A DNA stretch of 64,000 bases from DASQUK01 sp046726215 (GTDB lineage: Bacteria; Actinomycetota; Acidimicrobiia; Acidimicrobiales; VFJN01): the NCBI GenBank assembly GCA_046726215.1, contig JBKPAA010000059.1, positions 13,940 through 77,939 of the forward strand. The letters run 5' to 3'. Numbering within the stretch: the first letter of the stretch is position 1; each line of letters starts with the position of its first letter. Below, piece by piece: positions 50,198 through 57,766 of this stretch. A program made the position numbers and the translations under genes. The notes beneath the pieces are model-generated. The model had not been told where the DNA came from, searched no databases, and worked only from the letters and a program-made list of their open reading frames with translations.

Positions 50198-52186
50198 ATG
50201 CTTCATCGGGTGGCGACGCCGGGGCTGGGGGTGAAGGGCAGCGGGGAGAGCGTCGCGCCAGTCCCCACGACCGTGCCCGATGCCGACCCGCACCTCGCAC
50301 ACGAGCCGGCGCTCGACGGCCTGCGCGGTGTGGCGGTGGCCGCGGTCCTGGCCTTCCACCTGGGCCACCTCGACGGCGGTTTCCTCGGGGTCGATCTGTT
50401 CTTCGTCCTCTCGGGGTTCCTCATCACCTCGCTGCTGCTGACGGAGTCTCGCCGCCGCGGCACCATCGACCTCCGCCGCTTCTGGGCCCGCCGCGCCCGC
50501 CGCCTGCTCCCGGCGCTCCTGGTCATGCTGGTCGGCGTGGCCGTCCTGCTGGTGGCCTTCACACCCGCCGGCGACCGCCCCCGGTTCCGCGGCGAGGCGC
50601 TGGCCACCCTGGGGTACGCCGCCAACTGGCAGCGGATGGCCACGGACGTGACCTATTGGGACATCTTCACCCAGCCGTCCCCGCTCGACCACACCTGGAG
50701 CCTGGCGATCGAGGAGCAGTTCTACCTACTGTGGCCGCTGGTCGCGCTGGCGGTCTTGTGCCGGCGGCCGCGGGCGGTGGCGGCGACGCAACGGGCGAGG
50801 TGGCTAGGTGCGGTCGCCATCGCCGGTGGCGTGCTGTCGCTGGTGATGCTGGGCCTGAGCTATTCGGCCGTCGACACCAACCGCGCGTACTTCGGGACGG
50901 ACACGCGCATCAGCGCGACCCTCGGCGGTGCGGCGCTGGCAACGATCGTCGCGGGACGGGCACGACGGCGCGGACGGCCGTCCGCCGCCATGGACGCAAT
51001 CGGTGCCGTGGCACTGGCGCTAATCGGCTGGTCGCTGGTGACGGTCGACGGCCAGGACGAGTGGTACTACCGAGGCGGCCTCGGCCTGCTGATCCTCGCG
51101 GCGCTGGCGGTGATCCGGGCCACGACCGGGGGTCCGCCGGGCCGCGTCGCGTGGCTGCTGTCGTGGCGGCCGCTGTGCCTGCTCGGCATCGTCAGCTACG
51201 GCGTCTACCTGTGGCACTGGCCGGTGATCGTGTACCTCACCGAGGAGCGCCTGGGCGTGGGGGGCTGGCGCCTGGACGCCGCCCGGATCCTGGTCACGCT
51301 CGCGGTGGCAGCCGTGTCGTACCGCGTCGTCGAACTGCCGATCCGCCAGGGGAGCTGGCGGGTGCGCTGGCGGTGGCCGGCAACCGCGGGCGCCATCGCC
51401 GTCGCGCTCGTGGCCGTCCTGGCGGCGACGCAGGGCACCGTCCGGGTGCCGGCGGGGTCGGATGAGGCCGCGGCGGTCGGGGCCGCCGAACGAACGTCGG
51501 ACATCGAGCCCGCGCGCGTCGCGCCGAGCGCCACCCGCCTGCTGCTTGTGGGCGACAGCGGACCCGTCTTCCTGGGCCCGGAGCTGGTGCGCGAGGCCGC
51601 CAAGACTCACGACTTCGCGGTGGCCATGTCCACCTCGCTGTTCTGCTCGCCGCTCTATGCCAGCGACGAGGTGCGCTTTCCGGACAAGGTCGTGAAGGTC
51701 GTCCCGTGCTCGCCGGAGCGGCGGGCGCGCTGGGCCGGCGTCGTCGACCGCTACGAGCCCGACGTGGTCGTCTACTACCTGGCGAACGCCGGCGGGCTGG
51801 GTGAGTTGCGCATCGACGGCGAGTGGGTGACGGACTGCGACGCGGCGTTCGACTCCTACATCGCCGAGACCCTGCTGGCGGACGTCGACGTCCTCGCCGG
51901 GAGGGGCGCGCTGGTGGTGCTGGCCACGAGCCCCTATGTCGACGTGCCCACAGATGACAGCGATGCGCAGGTCGACTGTCGCAACGAGACCCTCCGGGAG
52001 ATCGCTGCCCGCCGGGCCGGCGTTCGGCTACTGGACTTGAACCGCTTCGTGGCCGACCTTCAGCGCACCACGGGTGAGCCGACGACCCGCGATCTGGTGC
52101 ATCTCAACGAGCCGACCGCGCGGCGCGTGGCCGGCTGGATGTTGCCCGAGGTCGCAAAGCTGGTCGGGCAGTCGCCGAATCGCTAG
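50198..52186 (+). CDS. OafA/YrhL-type membrane acyltransferase with SGNH domain
   Basis: 662 residues. The N-terminal half is an acyltransferase-3 domain with about 10 membrane segments and the signature region LDGLRGVAVAAVLAFHLGHL, GFLGVDLFFVLSGFLIT, RRFWARRARRLLPAL and WSLAIEEQFYLLWPL. The C-terminal soluble half is SGNH-like (LLLVGDSGPVFLGPEL about residue 447, and DLVHLNEPTARRVAGWM near the end with Asp and His). Such fusions O-acetylate surface glycans or peptidoglycan; the acceptor is unknown. It and the VOC gene interrupt the usual pheT-argC neighbourhood. Start ATG 50198 is approximate. Confidence 0.9.
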   Translation: MLHRVATPGLGVKGSGESVAPVPTTVPDADPHLAHEPALDGLRGVAVAAVLAFHLGHLDGGFLGVDLFFVLSGFLITSLLLTESRRRGTIDLRRFWARRARRLLPALLVMLVGVAVLLVAFTPAGDRPRFRGEALATLGYAANWQRMATDVTYWDIFTQPSPLDHTWSLAIEEQFYLLWPLVALAVLCRRPRAVAATQRARWLGAVAIAGGVLSLVMLGLSYSAVDTNRAYFGTDTRISATLGGAALATIVAGRARRRGRPSAAMDAIGAVALALIGWSLVTVDGQDEWYYRGGLGLLILAALAVIRATTGGPPGRVAWLLSWRPLCLLGIVSYGVYLWHWPVIVYLTEERLGVGGWRLDAARILVTLAVAAVSYRVVELPIRQGSWRVRWRWPATAGAIAVALVAVLAATQGTVRVPAGSDEAAAVGAAERTSDIEPARVAPSATRLLLVGDSGPVFLGPELVREAAKTHDFAVAMSTSLFCSPLYASDEVRFPDKVVKVVPCSPERRARWAGVVDRYEPDVVVYYLANAGGLGELRIDGEWVTDCDAAFDSYIAETLLADVDVLAGRGALVVLATSPYVDVPTDDSDAQVDCRNETLREIAARRAGVRLLDLNRFVADLQRTTGEPTTRDLVHLNEPTARRVAGWMLPEVAKLVGQSPNR

Positions 52187-52572
52187 CCCGGCGGGGCGAA
52201 GAACTCCAGGGCGATGTTGTCGGGGTCGCGGAAGGCGAGGGCCGAGCCGTAGTGGGCGTCGACGATCCCGCCGTGCGGGATGGCGAGCTCGTCGAGGCGT
52301 CCCTGCCACTCCTCCAGGGCCGCACGGTCGGGGCAACCGAACGAGATGTGATCGAGCCCCGTCCTGTGCTCGTCGAACCGCTCCCGTGTCGGCTCCGTGA
52401 ACTCGTGGAGGGCATACAGCACGTCCCCGATCGCGAACGCCGCGTGGTGGAACGGCCCGGTGTCCTCGTCGAGGATCGGCGTCGAGCCGAACAGTCGCTC
52501 ATACCACGGCACGCTCACCGAGAGGTCGTTCACCGTGACCGCGACGTGGGTAATCGAAGGGAAGTCAGCCAT
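52183..52572 (-). CDS. VOC-family (glyoxalase-like) protein
   Basis: 129 residues with two beta-alpha-beta-beta-beta units: ITHVAVTVNDLSVSVPWYERLFG and the second half LDHISFGCPDRAALEEWQGRL with SALAFRDPDNIALEFFAPPG. Candidate metal ligands are His in ITHVAV, His in LDHISF and Glu in LEFFAP. Glyoxalase, dioxygenase or resistance roles are all possible; substrate unknown. ATG 52572 has GGAAAGGTGG upstream on this strand. It is convergent with the acyltransferase gene, overlapping by 4 bases, and divergent from argC. Confidence 0.88.
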   Translation of the reverse strand: MADFPSITHVAVTVNDLSVSVPWYERLFGSTPILDEDTGPFHHAAFAIGDVLYALHEFTEPTRERFDEHRTGLDHISFGCPDRAALEEWQGRLDELAIPHGGIVDAHYGSALAFRDPDNIALEFFAPPG

Positions 52573-52678
52573 TGTCCACCTTTCCGCCTGGGTGCCTCGC
52601 CTCGTGGCCGATGTTAACGGGCCTCGGCGGGCGGCGCGCGCGGGTGGAGACGGCGCCGGTGGCGCCCTCATTCCTCAC

Positions 52679-52708
52679 TTTGCATGACTATGCACAAGCC
52701 CGTATGCT
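52679..52708 (+). promoter_or_regulatory. argC promoter with ArgR-type operator
   Basis: The perfect inverted repeat TGCAT-GACT-ATGCA (52681-52694) overlaps a -35-like TTTGCA (52679-52684). TATGCT (52703-52708) follows after 18 bases and lies 6 bases before the argC GTG. The box is almost identical to the one before carA. ArgR repression is inferred from this and from argR in the same cluster. Confidence 0.75.
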
Positions 52709-52714
52709 CGCTCG

Positions 52715-53755
52715 GTGACCTCGGTCGGCATCGTCGGCGCCTCGGGCTACACGGGAGCCGAGCTGCTGCGGCTGTGCAGCCACCACCCGGAGCTCGACGT
52801 GCGCGCAGCCACCGCGGATTCGCAGGCGGGTGCGCGCGTCGCCGAGGTGTACCCGAGCCTGGCGGCCGCCTATCCGGTGTTGGCGTTCGACAAGTTCGAT
52901 GCCGATGCGTGCGACGGCCTCGACGTCGTGTTCCTCGGCCTGCCCCACGGCGCCTCGCAGGACATCGTGCCCGACCTCGCGGGCCGGGTGGGCCGGTTGG
53001 TCGACCTCGCCGCCGACTTCCGGCTGAACGATCCGGCCCTGTATCCGGTGTGGTACGGCGCCGCCCACACCCAGCCCGGCCTGCTCGGCGACTTCGCGTA
53101 CGGGCTGCCGGAGCTGTTCCGCGACGAGGTCGTCGGGGCGACAAAGGTCGCCGTCCCCGGGTGCTACGTCACCGCCGCGGTGCTGGCGCTGGCGCCGCTG
53201 CTTGGGTGCGGGCTGGTGGAGCCCACCGGGATCGTGGTGGACGCCGCCAGCGGTGTGTCCGGTGCCGGGCGGTCCGCCAAGCCGACCACCGCGTTCTGCG
53301 CGGCTGACGAGGACTTCACCGCCTATGGCCTGCTGAGCCACCGTCACACGCCCGAGATCGAGCAGGTCCTGAGCCGCAGCGCGCTCGGAGCCCGGGTCCA
53401 GGTGCTGTTCACGCCCCACCTGGCGCCGATGAACCGGGGCATCCTCGCCACTTGCTACGCCCGGCCTACCGACGCCGGCACCACGACCGGGGACGTCACG
53501 GACGCGGTGCGCCGCACCTGGGACCGCGAGCCCTTCCTGGTCGTGACCGACGGGCCGCCCTCTACCAAGGCCACGCTGGGGTCGAACGCCGTCCACGTCA
53601 CCGCCGTGGCCGACCCCCGCACGGGCTGGGTGGTCGCCATCGCCGCCCTGGACAACCTGGTCAAGGGCGCATCGGGCCAGGCCATCCAGTGCGCCAACCT
53701 GATGCTCGACCTTCCCGAGGCCACAGGCCTCCCGACGGTGGGTGTCTACCCGTGA
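52715..53755 (+). CDS. argC: N-acetyl-gamma-glutamyl-phosphate reductase
   Basis: NADPH reduction step of arginine synthesis. 346 residues with the nucleotide loop VGIVGASGYTGAELLRLC, LPHGASQDI, ADFRLNDPALYPVWYG, the catalytic Cys in AVPGCYVTAAVLALAPL and HRHTPEIEQVL. GTG start without a ribosome binding site, right after a -10 box (leaderless). The stop codon begins repeat family C. Confidence 0.96.
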   Translation: MTSVGIVGASGYTGAELLRLCSHHPELDVRAATADSQAGARVAEVYPSLAAAYPVLAFDKFDADACDGLDVVFLGLPHGASQDIVPDLAGRVGRLVDLAADFRLNDPALYPVWYGAAHTQPGLLGDFAYGLPELFRDEVVGATKVAVPGCYVTAAVLALAPLLGCGLVEPTGIVVDAASGVSGAGRSAKPTTAFCAADEDFTAYGLLSHRHTPEIEQVLSRSALGARVQVLFTPHLAPMNRGILATCYARPTDAGTTTGDVTDAVRRTWDREPFLVVTDGPPSTKATLGSNAVHVTAVADPRTGWVVAIAALDNLVKGASGQAIQCANLMLDLPEATGLPTVGVYP

Positions 53756-53849
53756 GCGAGCACGAAGTGCGAGCGAACCATGAACACAGTGTGTCTATCG
53801 CCGCGAAGCGGCAATCGCTCACTGGCGAGCCGGAGGCGAGCCGATGAGC
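53753..53849 (+). repeat. Family C repeat copy 2 (argC stop to argJ start)
   Basis: 97 bp, collinear with 2892-2988. It begins with the argC TGA and ends with ATGAGCG of argJ, with 91 bases from stop to start in both copies. Hairpin units are GCAC-GAA-GTGC, GCCGC-GAA-GCGGC and the outer pairing TGAGCGA (53753-53759)/TCGCTCA (53815-53821). GGAGG lies 8 bases before the argJ ATG. Confidence 0.88.
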
Positions 53850-55013
53850 GTCGTCGCGGCGGGAGGCTTCACGGCCGCCGGAGTTGCGTGCGGCATCAAA
53901 CCATCCGGCGAGCTCGACCTGTCGCTGGTGGCCGCGGCTGGCGGGGCGGCCGTGGCGGCCGCCGGCGTCTTCACCCAGAACCTGGTGCTGGCGGCGCCGG
54001 TGGTGGTGAGCCGCCGCCACCTGGCCGCGAGCGGGGGCCGGGCGGCGGCGGCGGTGCTGTCGAGTGGGAACGCCAACGCCGGCACCGGGGCGCAGGGCGA
54101 GGCCGACGCCGAGCGGATGTGCGCGCTGACTGCGAGGGCGTTGGGCTGCCGCCCCGAGGCGATCCTGGTGTGCTCCACCGGGTTGATCGGATACCCGCTG
54201 CCGATGGACGCCATCGACGCCGGCGTGTCCCGTCTGGTGGCGGACCGGGGTGACGACCGGGCCCGGGCGGTCGCAGCCGCCGAGGCGATCATGACCACCG
54301 ACACTCGCCGCAAGGAGACGGTCGTGCGGGGCGACGGGTTCGTGGTCGGCGGCATGGCCAAGGGCGCCGCCATGCTGGCGCCGAACATGGCCACGATGCT
54401 GGCGGTGCTCACCACCGACGCCGCCGTGGATCCGCTGACGCTGGACATGGTGTTGCGGGCCGGCGTGGCCGACAGCTTCAACGCCGTCACCGTCGACGGC
54501 TGCACGTCCACCAACGACACCGTGCTGCTGCTGGCCAGTGGCCGTTCGGGTCCGCCCGACGGGGACGGGTTCGCGGCATCGGTGGCGGCCGCCTGCGAGG
54601 ACCTGGCCACGCAGATGGTCGGCGACGCCGAGGGCCATACCAAGGTCGTCCGGGTGTGGGTGACCGGGGCGTCGTCCGACGACGAAGCGCGCCAGGCCGC
54701 CCGCAGGCTGGCGGAGAGCCAGCTGGCCAAGTGCTCGTGGTTCGGCGGCGACCCCTACTGGGGCCGGGTGGCGAGCGACCTGGGCACTGCGGGCGTGAAG
54801 GTCGACCTCGACGAGCTGACCATCGCCTACGGCGGCACCGTCGTGAGCCGTGGCTGCGTCGGGATAGCGCACGACGCCGCCGCCCTGTCCGCGCACATGG
54901 CGGGGGAACACCTCGAGCTCCACTGCGACCTGGGCGTCGGCGACGGACATGCCCGGGTCCTGACCAACGACCTCGCCCCCGGCTACATCGACGAGAACAA
55001 GGGGACGTCGTGA
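53844..55013 (+). CDS. argJ: Bifunctional ornithine acetyltransferase/N-acetylglutamate synthase
   Basis: Recycles the acetyl group from acetylornithine to glutamate. 389 residues: GFTAAGVACGIKPSGELDLSL, SGNANAGTGAQGEADAERM, CSTGLIGYPLPMD, the self-cleavage motif KGAAMLAPNMATMLAVLTTD (nucleophile Thr), and SFNAVTVDGCTSTNDTVLLL. Its ribosome binding site and start lie in repeat family C. Overlaps argB by 4 bases. Confidence 0.96.
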   Translation: MSVVAAGGFTAAGVACGIKPSGELDLSLVAAAGGAAVAAAGVFTQNLVLAAPVVVSRRHLAASGGRAAAAVLSSGNANAGTGAQGEADAERMCALTARALGCRPEAILVCSTGLIGYPLPMDAIDAGVSRLVADRGDDRARAVAAAEAIMTTDTRRKETVVRGDGFVVGGMAKGAAMLAPNMATMLAVLTTDAAVDPLTLDMVLRAGVADSFNAVTVDGCTSTNDTVLLLASGRSGPPDGDGFAASVAAACEDLATQMVGDAEGHTKVVRVWVTGASSDDEARQAARRLAESQLAKCSWFGGDPYWGRVASDLGTAGVKVDLDELTIAYGGTVVSRGCVGIAHDAAALSAHMAGEHLELHCDLGVGDGHARVLTNDLAPGYIDENKGTS

Positions 55014-56017
55014 GCCGGCTCGGACAACCCACCGGAACGCGAGGTCATGGGTTCCGGCGACCCGAGCCGGAGGTCATGGGTTCCGCCTCGGGAACCCATG
55101 ACCTCGCCCTGCGCTCGGCGGAACCGATTGCCTCGGGTGGCCCAGCCCGCGCCAAGGCCGCCTCAGACCGGGTCGCGATCTTGCTGGAGGCGCTGCCCTA
55201 CATCCAACCGTTCCGGGGCGCAGTGATCGTGGTGAAGTACGGCGGGGCCGCAATGGTCGACTCGGCGTTGGGGCGCGCCGTGGCCGACGACCTCGTGCTC
55301 CTCCGGGCGGTGGGGCTGCGGCCCGTGGTGGTGCACGGCGGGGGTCCGCAGATCAGCGAGCTCATGGCCCGGCTGGGGAAGGAACCCGAGTTCCGCGACG
55401 GCCTGCGGGTCACCGACGCCGAGACGGTGGACATCGCGCGGATGGTCCTGGTGGGGAAGGTCGGCCGCGACATCGTGTCGGCCATCAACGTCCACGGCCC
55501 GCTGGCGGTGGGGCTGTCGGGTGAGGACGCCGGCCTGCTCCTGGCCGGCGCTCGCAACCCCGAGCTGGGTTTCGTGGGCGACGTGCGCTCGGTCAACCCC
55601 GCGATCCTCCACCGGTTGCTGGCAGAGGACCTGATCCCCGTGGTCTCCACCATCGGATCCGATCCGACCGGGCAGGCCTACAACATCAACGCCGACACCG
55701 TGGCGGGTGCCCTCGCCGAGGCCCTCGGGGCGGAAAAGGCAATGTTCCTGACCGACGTGGCCGGCCTGCTGGCGGCCGTCGACCGGCCCGACTCCCTGAT
55801 CAGCCACATCACCGCGGACGCGCTCCAACCGATGATCGACGATGCCCGGCTGACCGGGGGGATGGTGCCCAAAGTCGCCGCCGCCGTCCATGCCGTCCGG
55901 AACGGCGTGGCATCGGCACACCTGCTGGACGGGCGGGTGCCACACGTCCTACTGCTCGAGCTCTTCAGCGACGCCGGCGTCGGCACGATGATCACCGACG
56001 GAGGTCCGACAGCGTGA
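55010..56017 (+). CDS. argB: Acetylglutamate kinase with repeat-encoded N-terminus
   Basis: Phosphorylates N-acetylglutamate. The kinase proper starts near residue 48 (ASDRVAILLEALPYIQPFRG) with VVKYGGAAM, VVVHGGGPQISELMARLG, VGLSGEDAGLLLA and MVPKVAAAVHAVRNGV. At 335 residues it is about 35-40 longer than usual; the extra N-terminus (EPEVMGSASGTHDL, SAEPIASGGPARAK) is encoded by a 94-bp family A element right after the start codon. The GTG overlapping the argJ stop is the only standard start before the repeat, and there is no stop in between; an internal start near 55150 cannot be excluded. Confidence 0.94.
   Translation: MSRLGQPTGTRGHGFRRPEPEVMGSASGTHDLALRSAEPIASGGPARAKAASDRVAILLEALPYIQPFRGAVIVVKYGGAAMVDSALGRAVADDLVLLRAVGLRPVVVHGGGPQISELMARLGKEPEFRDGLRVTDAETVDIARMVLVGKVGRDIVSAINVHGPLAVGLSGEDAGLLLAGARNPELGFVGDVRSVNPAILHRLLAEDLIPVVSTIGSDPTGQAYNINADTVAGALAEALGAEKAMFLTDVAGLLAAVDRPDSLISHITADALQPMIDDARLTGGMVPKVAAAVHAVRNGVASAHLLDGRVPHVLLLELFSDAGVGTMITDGGPTA
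55041..55134 (+). repeat. Family A four-arm palindrome inside argB 5' end
   Basis: 94 bp: GAGGTCATGGGTTCC (55041-55055), 14-base spacer, GAGGTCATGGGTTCC (55070-55084), loop GCCTCG, GGAACCCATGACCTC (55091-55105), 14-base spacer, GGAACCGATTGCCTC (55120-55134). The inner 15-bp arms pair perfectly. Same geometry and same reading frame as in carA. Confidence 0.92.
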
Positions 56018-57234
56018 CCGGCCCCCTCATGCCCACATACCCGCCCCCGCCGCTGACGTTCGTGCGGGGCGAAGGCTCCTACCTGTTCGACGCCGACGGC
56101 CGGCGCTATCTCGACTGCCTGTCCGGGCTGGCGGTGACCTCGCTGGGACATGCCCACCCGGCGGTCGCCGAGGCGCTGCACGATCAGGCGTCGACCCTGC
56201 TGCACGTGTCCAACCTGTTCGGAACCGAGCTCGGCCCCGAGGTGGCCCGCACGCTCGACCACCTGGTCGGCGATGGTGAGCCCGCCGGCGGCCAGGTGTT
56301 CTTCTGCAACTCCGGAGCCGAGGCCAACGAGTGTGCGCTGAAGCTGGCCCGGCGCTACGGCAGAGGCCGAGCGAACGCGAGGCCGTGGCCCGAGCGGCCC
56401 GGCGCCAGAGGCGCCAAGAGCGGGGAGCATGTCTGCGGACGCTACGTCGTCGTCTCCGCCTACGGCAGCTTCCACGGCCGGACCCTGGCGACCCTCCACG
56501 CCACCGGGCAACCCGCCAAGCACGAGCCGTTCCAGCCGCTCCCGGAGGGCTTCCGGCACGTCGCGTGGGACGACCTCGATGCGCTGGCGGCGGCGCTGGA
56601 CCCCAGCGTGGCCGCGGTCCTGCTCGAAGCGGTCCAGGGTGAGGGTGGCGTCAACCCCGGGGGTGCGGGCTACTTCCGGGGCGTGCGGCGGTTGTGCGAC
56701 GAGCGGGGTGTGCTCCTCATGGTCGACGAGGTGCAGACCGGACTCGGCCGGACCGGGCGGTGGTTCGGGTTCCAGCACTTCGGCATCCGGCCCGACGTCG
56801 TCACCATGGCCAAGGCGCTGGGCAACGGGGTGCCGCTCGGCGCCTGCTGGGCGCGGGCCGACGTCGCCTCGGCGTTCGAGCCGGGGGACCACGCCACGAC
56901 CTTCGGCGGCCAGCCGCTGGCAACTGCCGCGGCCCGCGCGGTGCTGGCCGTCATGCAGGTCGAGGACGTGCCGGGCCGTGCGGCGCGGGCCGGCGCCCGG
57001 TTCCGGAACCGGCTGGAGTCTTTGGCTGCGGTCACCGGCGTGCGCGGCCTGGGGCTGCTGCTCGCCGTGGAGCTCCACGAGCGCGATGCCCGCGAGGTGA
57101 ACCGCGCCCTGCTGGACGCCGGCCTGGTCGCCAACGCCGTCACGCCCACAGCCCTGCGACTTGCCCCGTCGCTGCTGATCAGCGACGACGAGGTCGACGA
57201 AGCCACCGACATCATCGAGAAGGTCCTCCAATGA
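56014..57234 (+). CDS. argD: Acetylornithine aminotransferase with in-frame repeat insertion
   Basis: PLP enzyme making N-acetylornithine. 406 residues: GSYLFDADGRRYLDCLSGLA, FFCNSGAEANECALKLARRYG, SAYGSFHGRTLATLHATGQP, MVDEVQTGLGRTG, and VVTMAKALGNGVPLGA with the PLP Lys. Residues about 118-142 (ANARPWPERPGARGAKSGEH) have no counterpart in the family; they separate ARRYG from VVVSAYGSFHGR and are encoded by an inverted family B repeat. GTG start overlaps argB by 4 bases. The site is a surface loop in known class III aminotransferases, which may explain tolerance. Confidence 0.95.
   Translation: MTGPLMPTYPPPPLTFVRGEGSYLFDADGRRYLDCLSGLAVTSLGHAHPAVAEALHDQASTLLHVSNLFGTELGPEVARTLDHLVGDGEPAGGQVFFCNSGAEANECALKLARRYGRGRANARPWPERPGARGAKSGEHVCGRYVVVSAYGSFHGRTLATLHATGQPAKHEPFQPLPEGFRHVAWDDLDALAAALDPSVAAVLLEAVQGEGGVNPGGAGYFRGVRRLCDERGVLLMVDEVQTGLGRTGRWFGFQHFGIRPDVVTMAKALGNGVPLGACWARADVASAFEPGDHATTFGGQPLATAAARAVLAVMQVEDVPGRAARAGARFRNRLESLAAVTGVRGLGLLLAVELHERDAREVNRALLDAGLVANAVTPTALRLAPSLLISDDEVDEATDIIEKVLQ
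56365..56438 (-). repeat. Family B repeat inserted in frame in argD
   Basis: Read on the reverse strand it matches the second tandem copy before aroC over about 71 bp without gaps: CCCGCTCTTG, a hairpin, CGGGCCGCTCGGG and the final CGCTCGGCC are shared. The hairpin arms are changed together, from CCGCC/GGCGG before aroC to GCGCC/GGCGC here, so pairing is kept. Confidence 0.85.
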
Positions 57235-57250
57235 AGGAGCAGTCCGGGTC

Positions 57251-57742
57251 ATGAGCATCGACCGCGCCCCCGGCCGTGCCCTCGCCAAGCCCCAGCGCCA
57301 GCACCGGGTGGCCCGGCTCCTCTCGGATCACGACGTCACCAGCCAAGGGCAGCTCGTGGAGCTGCTGGCGGCGGAGGGCGTGGCCGCTACCCAGGCGACC
57401 GTGTCCCGCGACCTCGAGGACCTCGGCGCCATCAAGGTGCGGGGTCCGGGCGGCGAGACCATTTACGCCATTCCCGAGCTGCCCAGCGAGCAGCGGGCCC
57501 CGGAGGATCACCTCCTGCGTGTGTTCAGCGAATGGGTCGTGGAGGTGGCGCACTCCGCCAACCTGGTGGTCCTGCGTACCCCGCCGGGCTCCGCCCACGT
57601 GGTGGGATCGGCGCTCGACCGATCCGGCCTACCCGGGGTCATCGGCACGGTGGCCGGCGACGACACGCTGGTCGTGGTGGTGGCGGAGGACACGACAGGC
57701 GCGGCGATGGCGCGCCGGCTGGCCGACATGGCCGGCCTGTAG
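57251..57742 (+). CDS. argR: Arginine repressor
   Basis: 163-residue ArgR. N-terminal winged helix (HRVARLLSDHDVTSQGQLVELLAAEG, VAATQATVSRDLEDLGAIKVR) with the recognition helix in ATQATVSRDLEDL; C-terminal hexamerisation and arginine-binding domain (LVVLRTPPGSAHVVGSALDRS, VIGTVAGDDTLVVVVAEDT) with the GDDT motif. It probably binds the boxes before argC and carA. argF, usually between argD and argR, is absent; only 16 bases separate these two genes. Confidence 0.96.
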   Translation: MSIDRAPGRALAKPQRQHRVARLLSDHDVTSQGQLVELLAAEGVAATQATVSRDLEDLGAIKVRGPGGETIYAIPELPSEQRAPEDHLLRVFSEWVVEVAHSANLVVLRTPPGSAHVVGSALDRSGLPGVIGTVAGDDTLVVVVAEDTTGAAMARRLADMAGL

Positions 57743-57766
57743 GGATCACGAGAAAAGGACATGACG

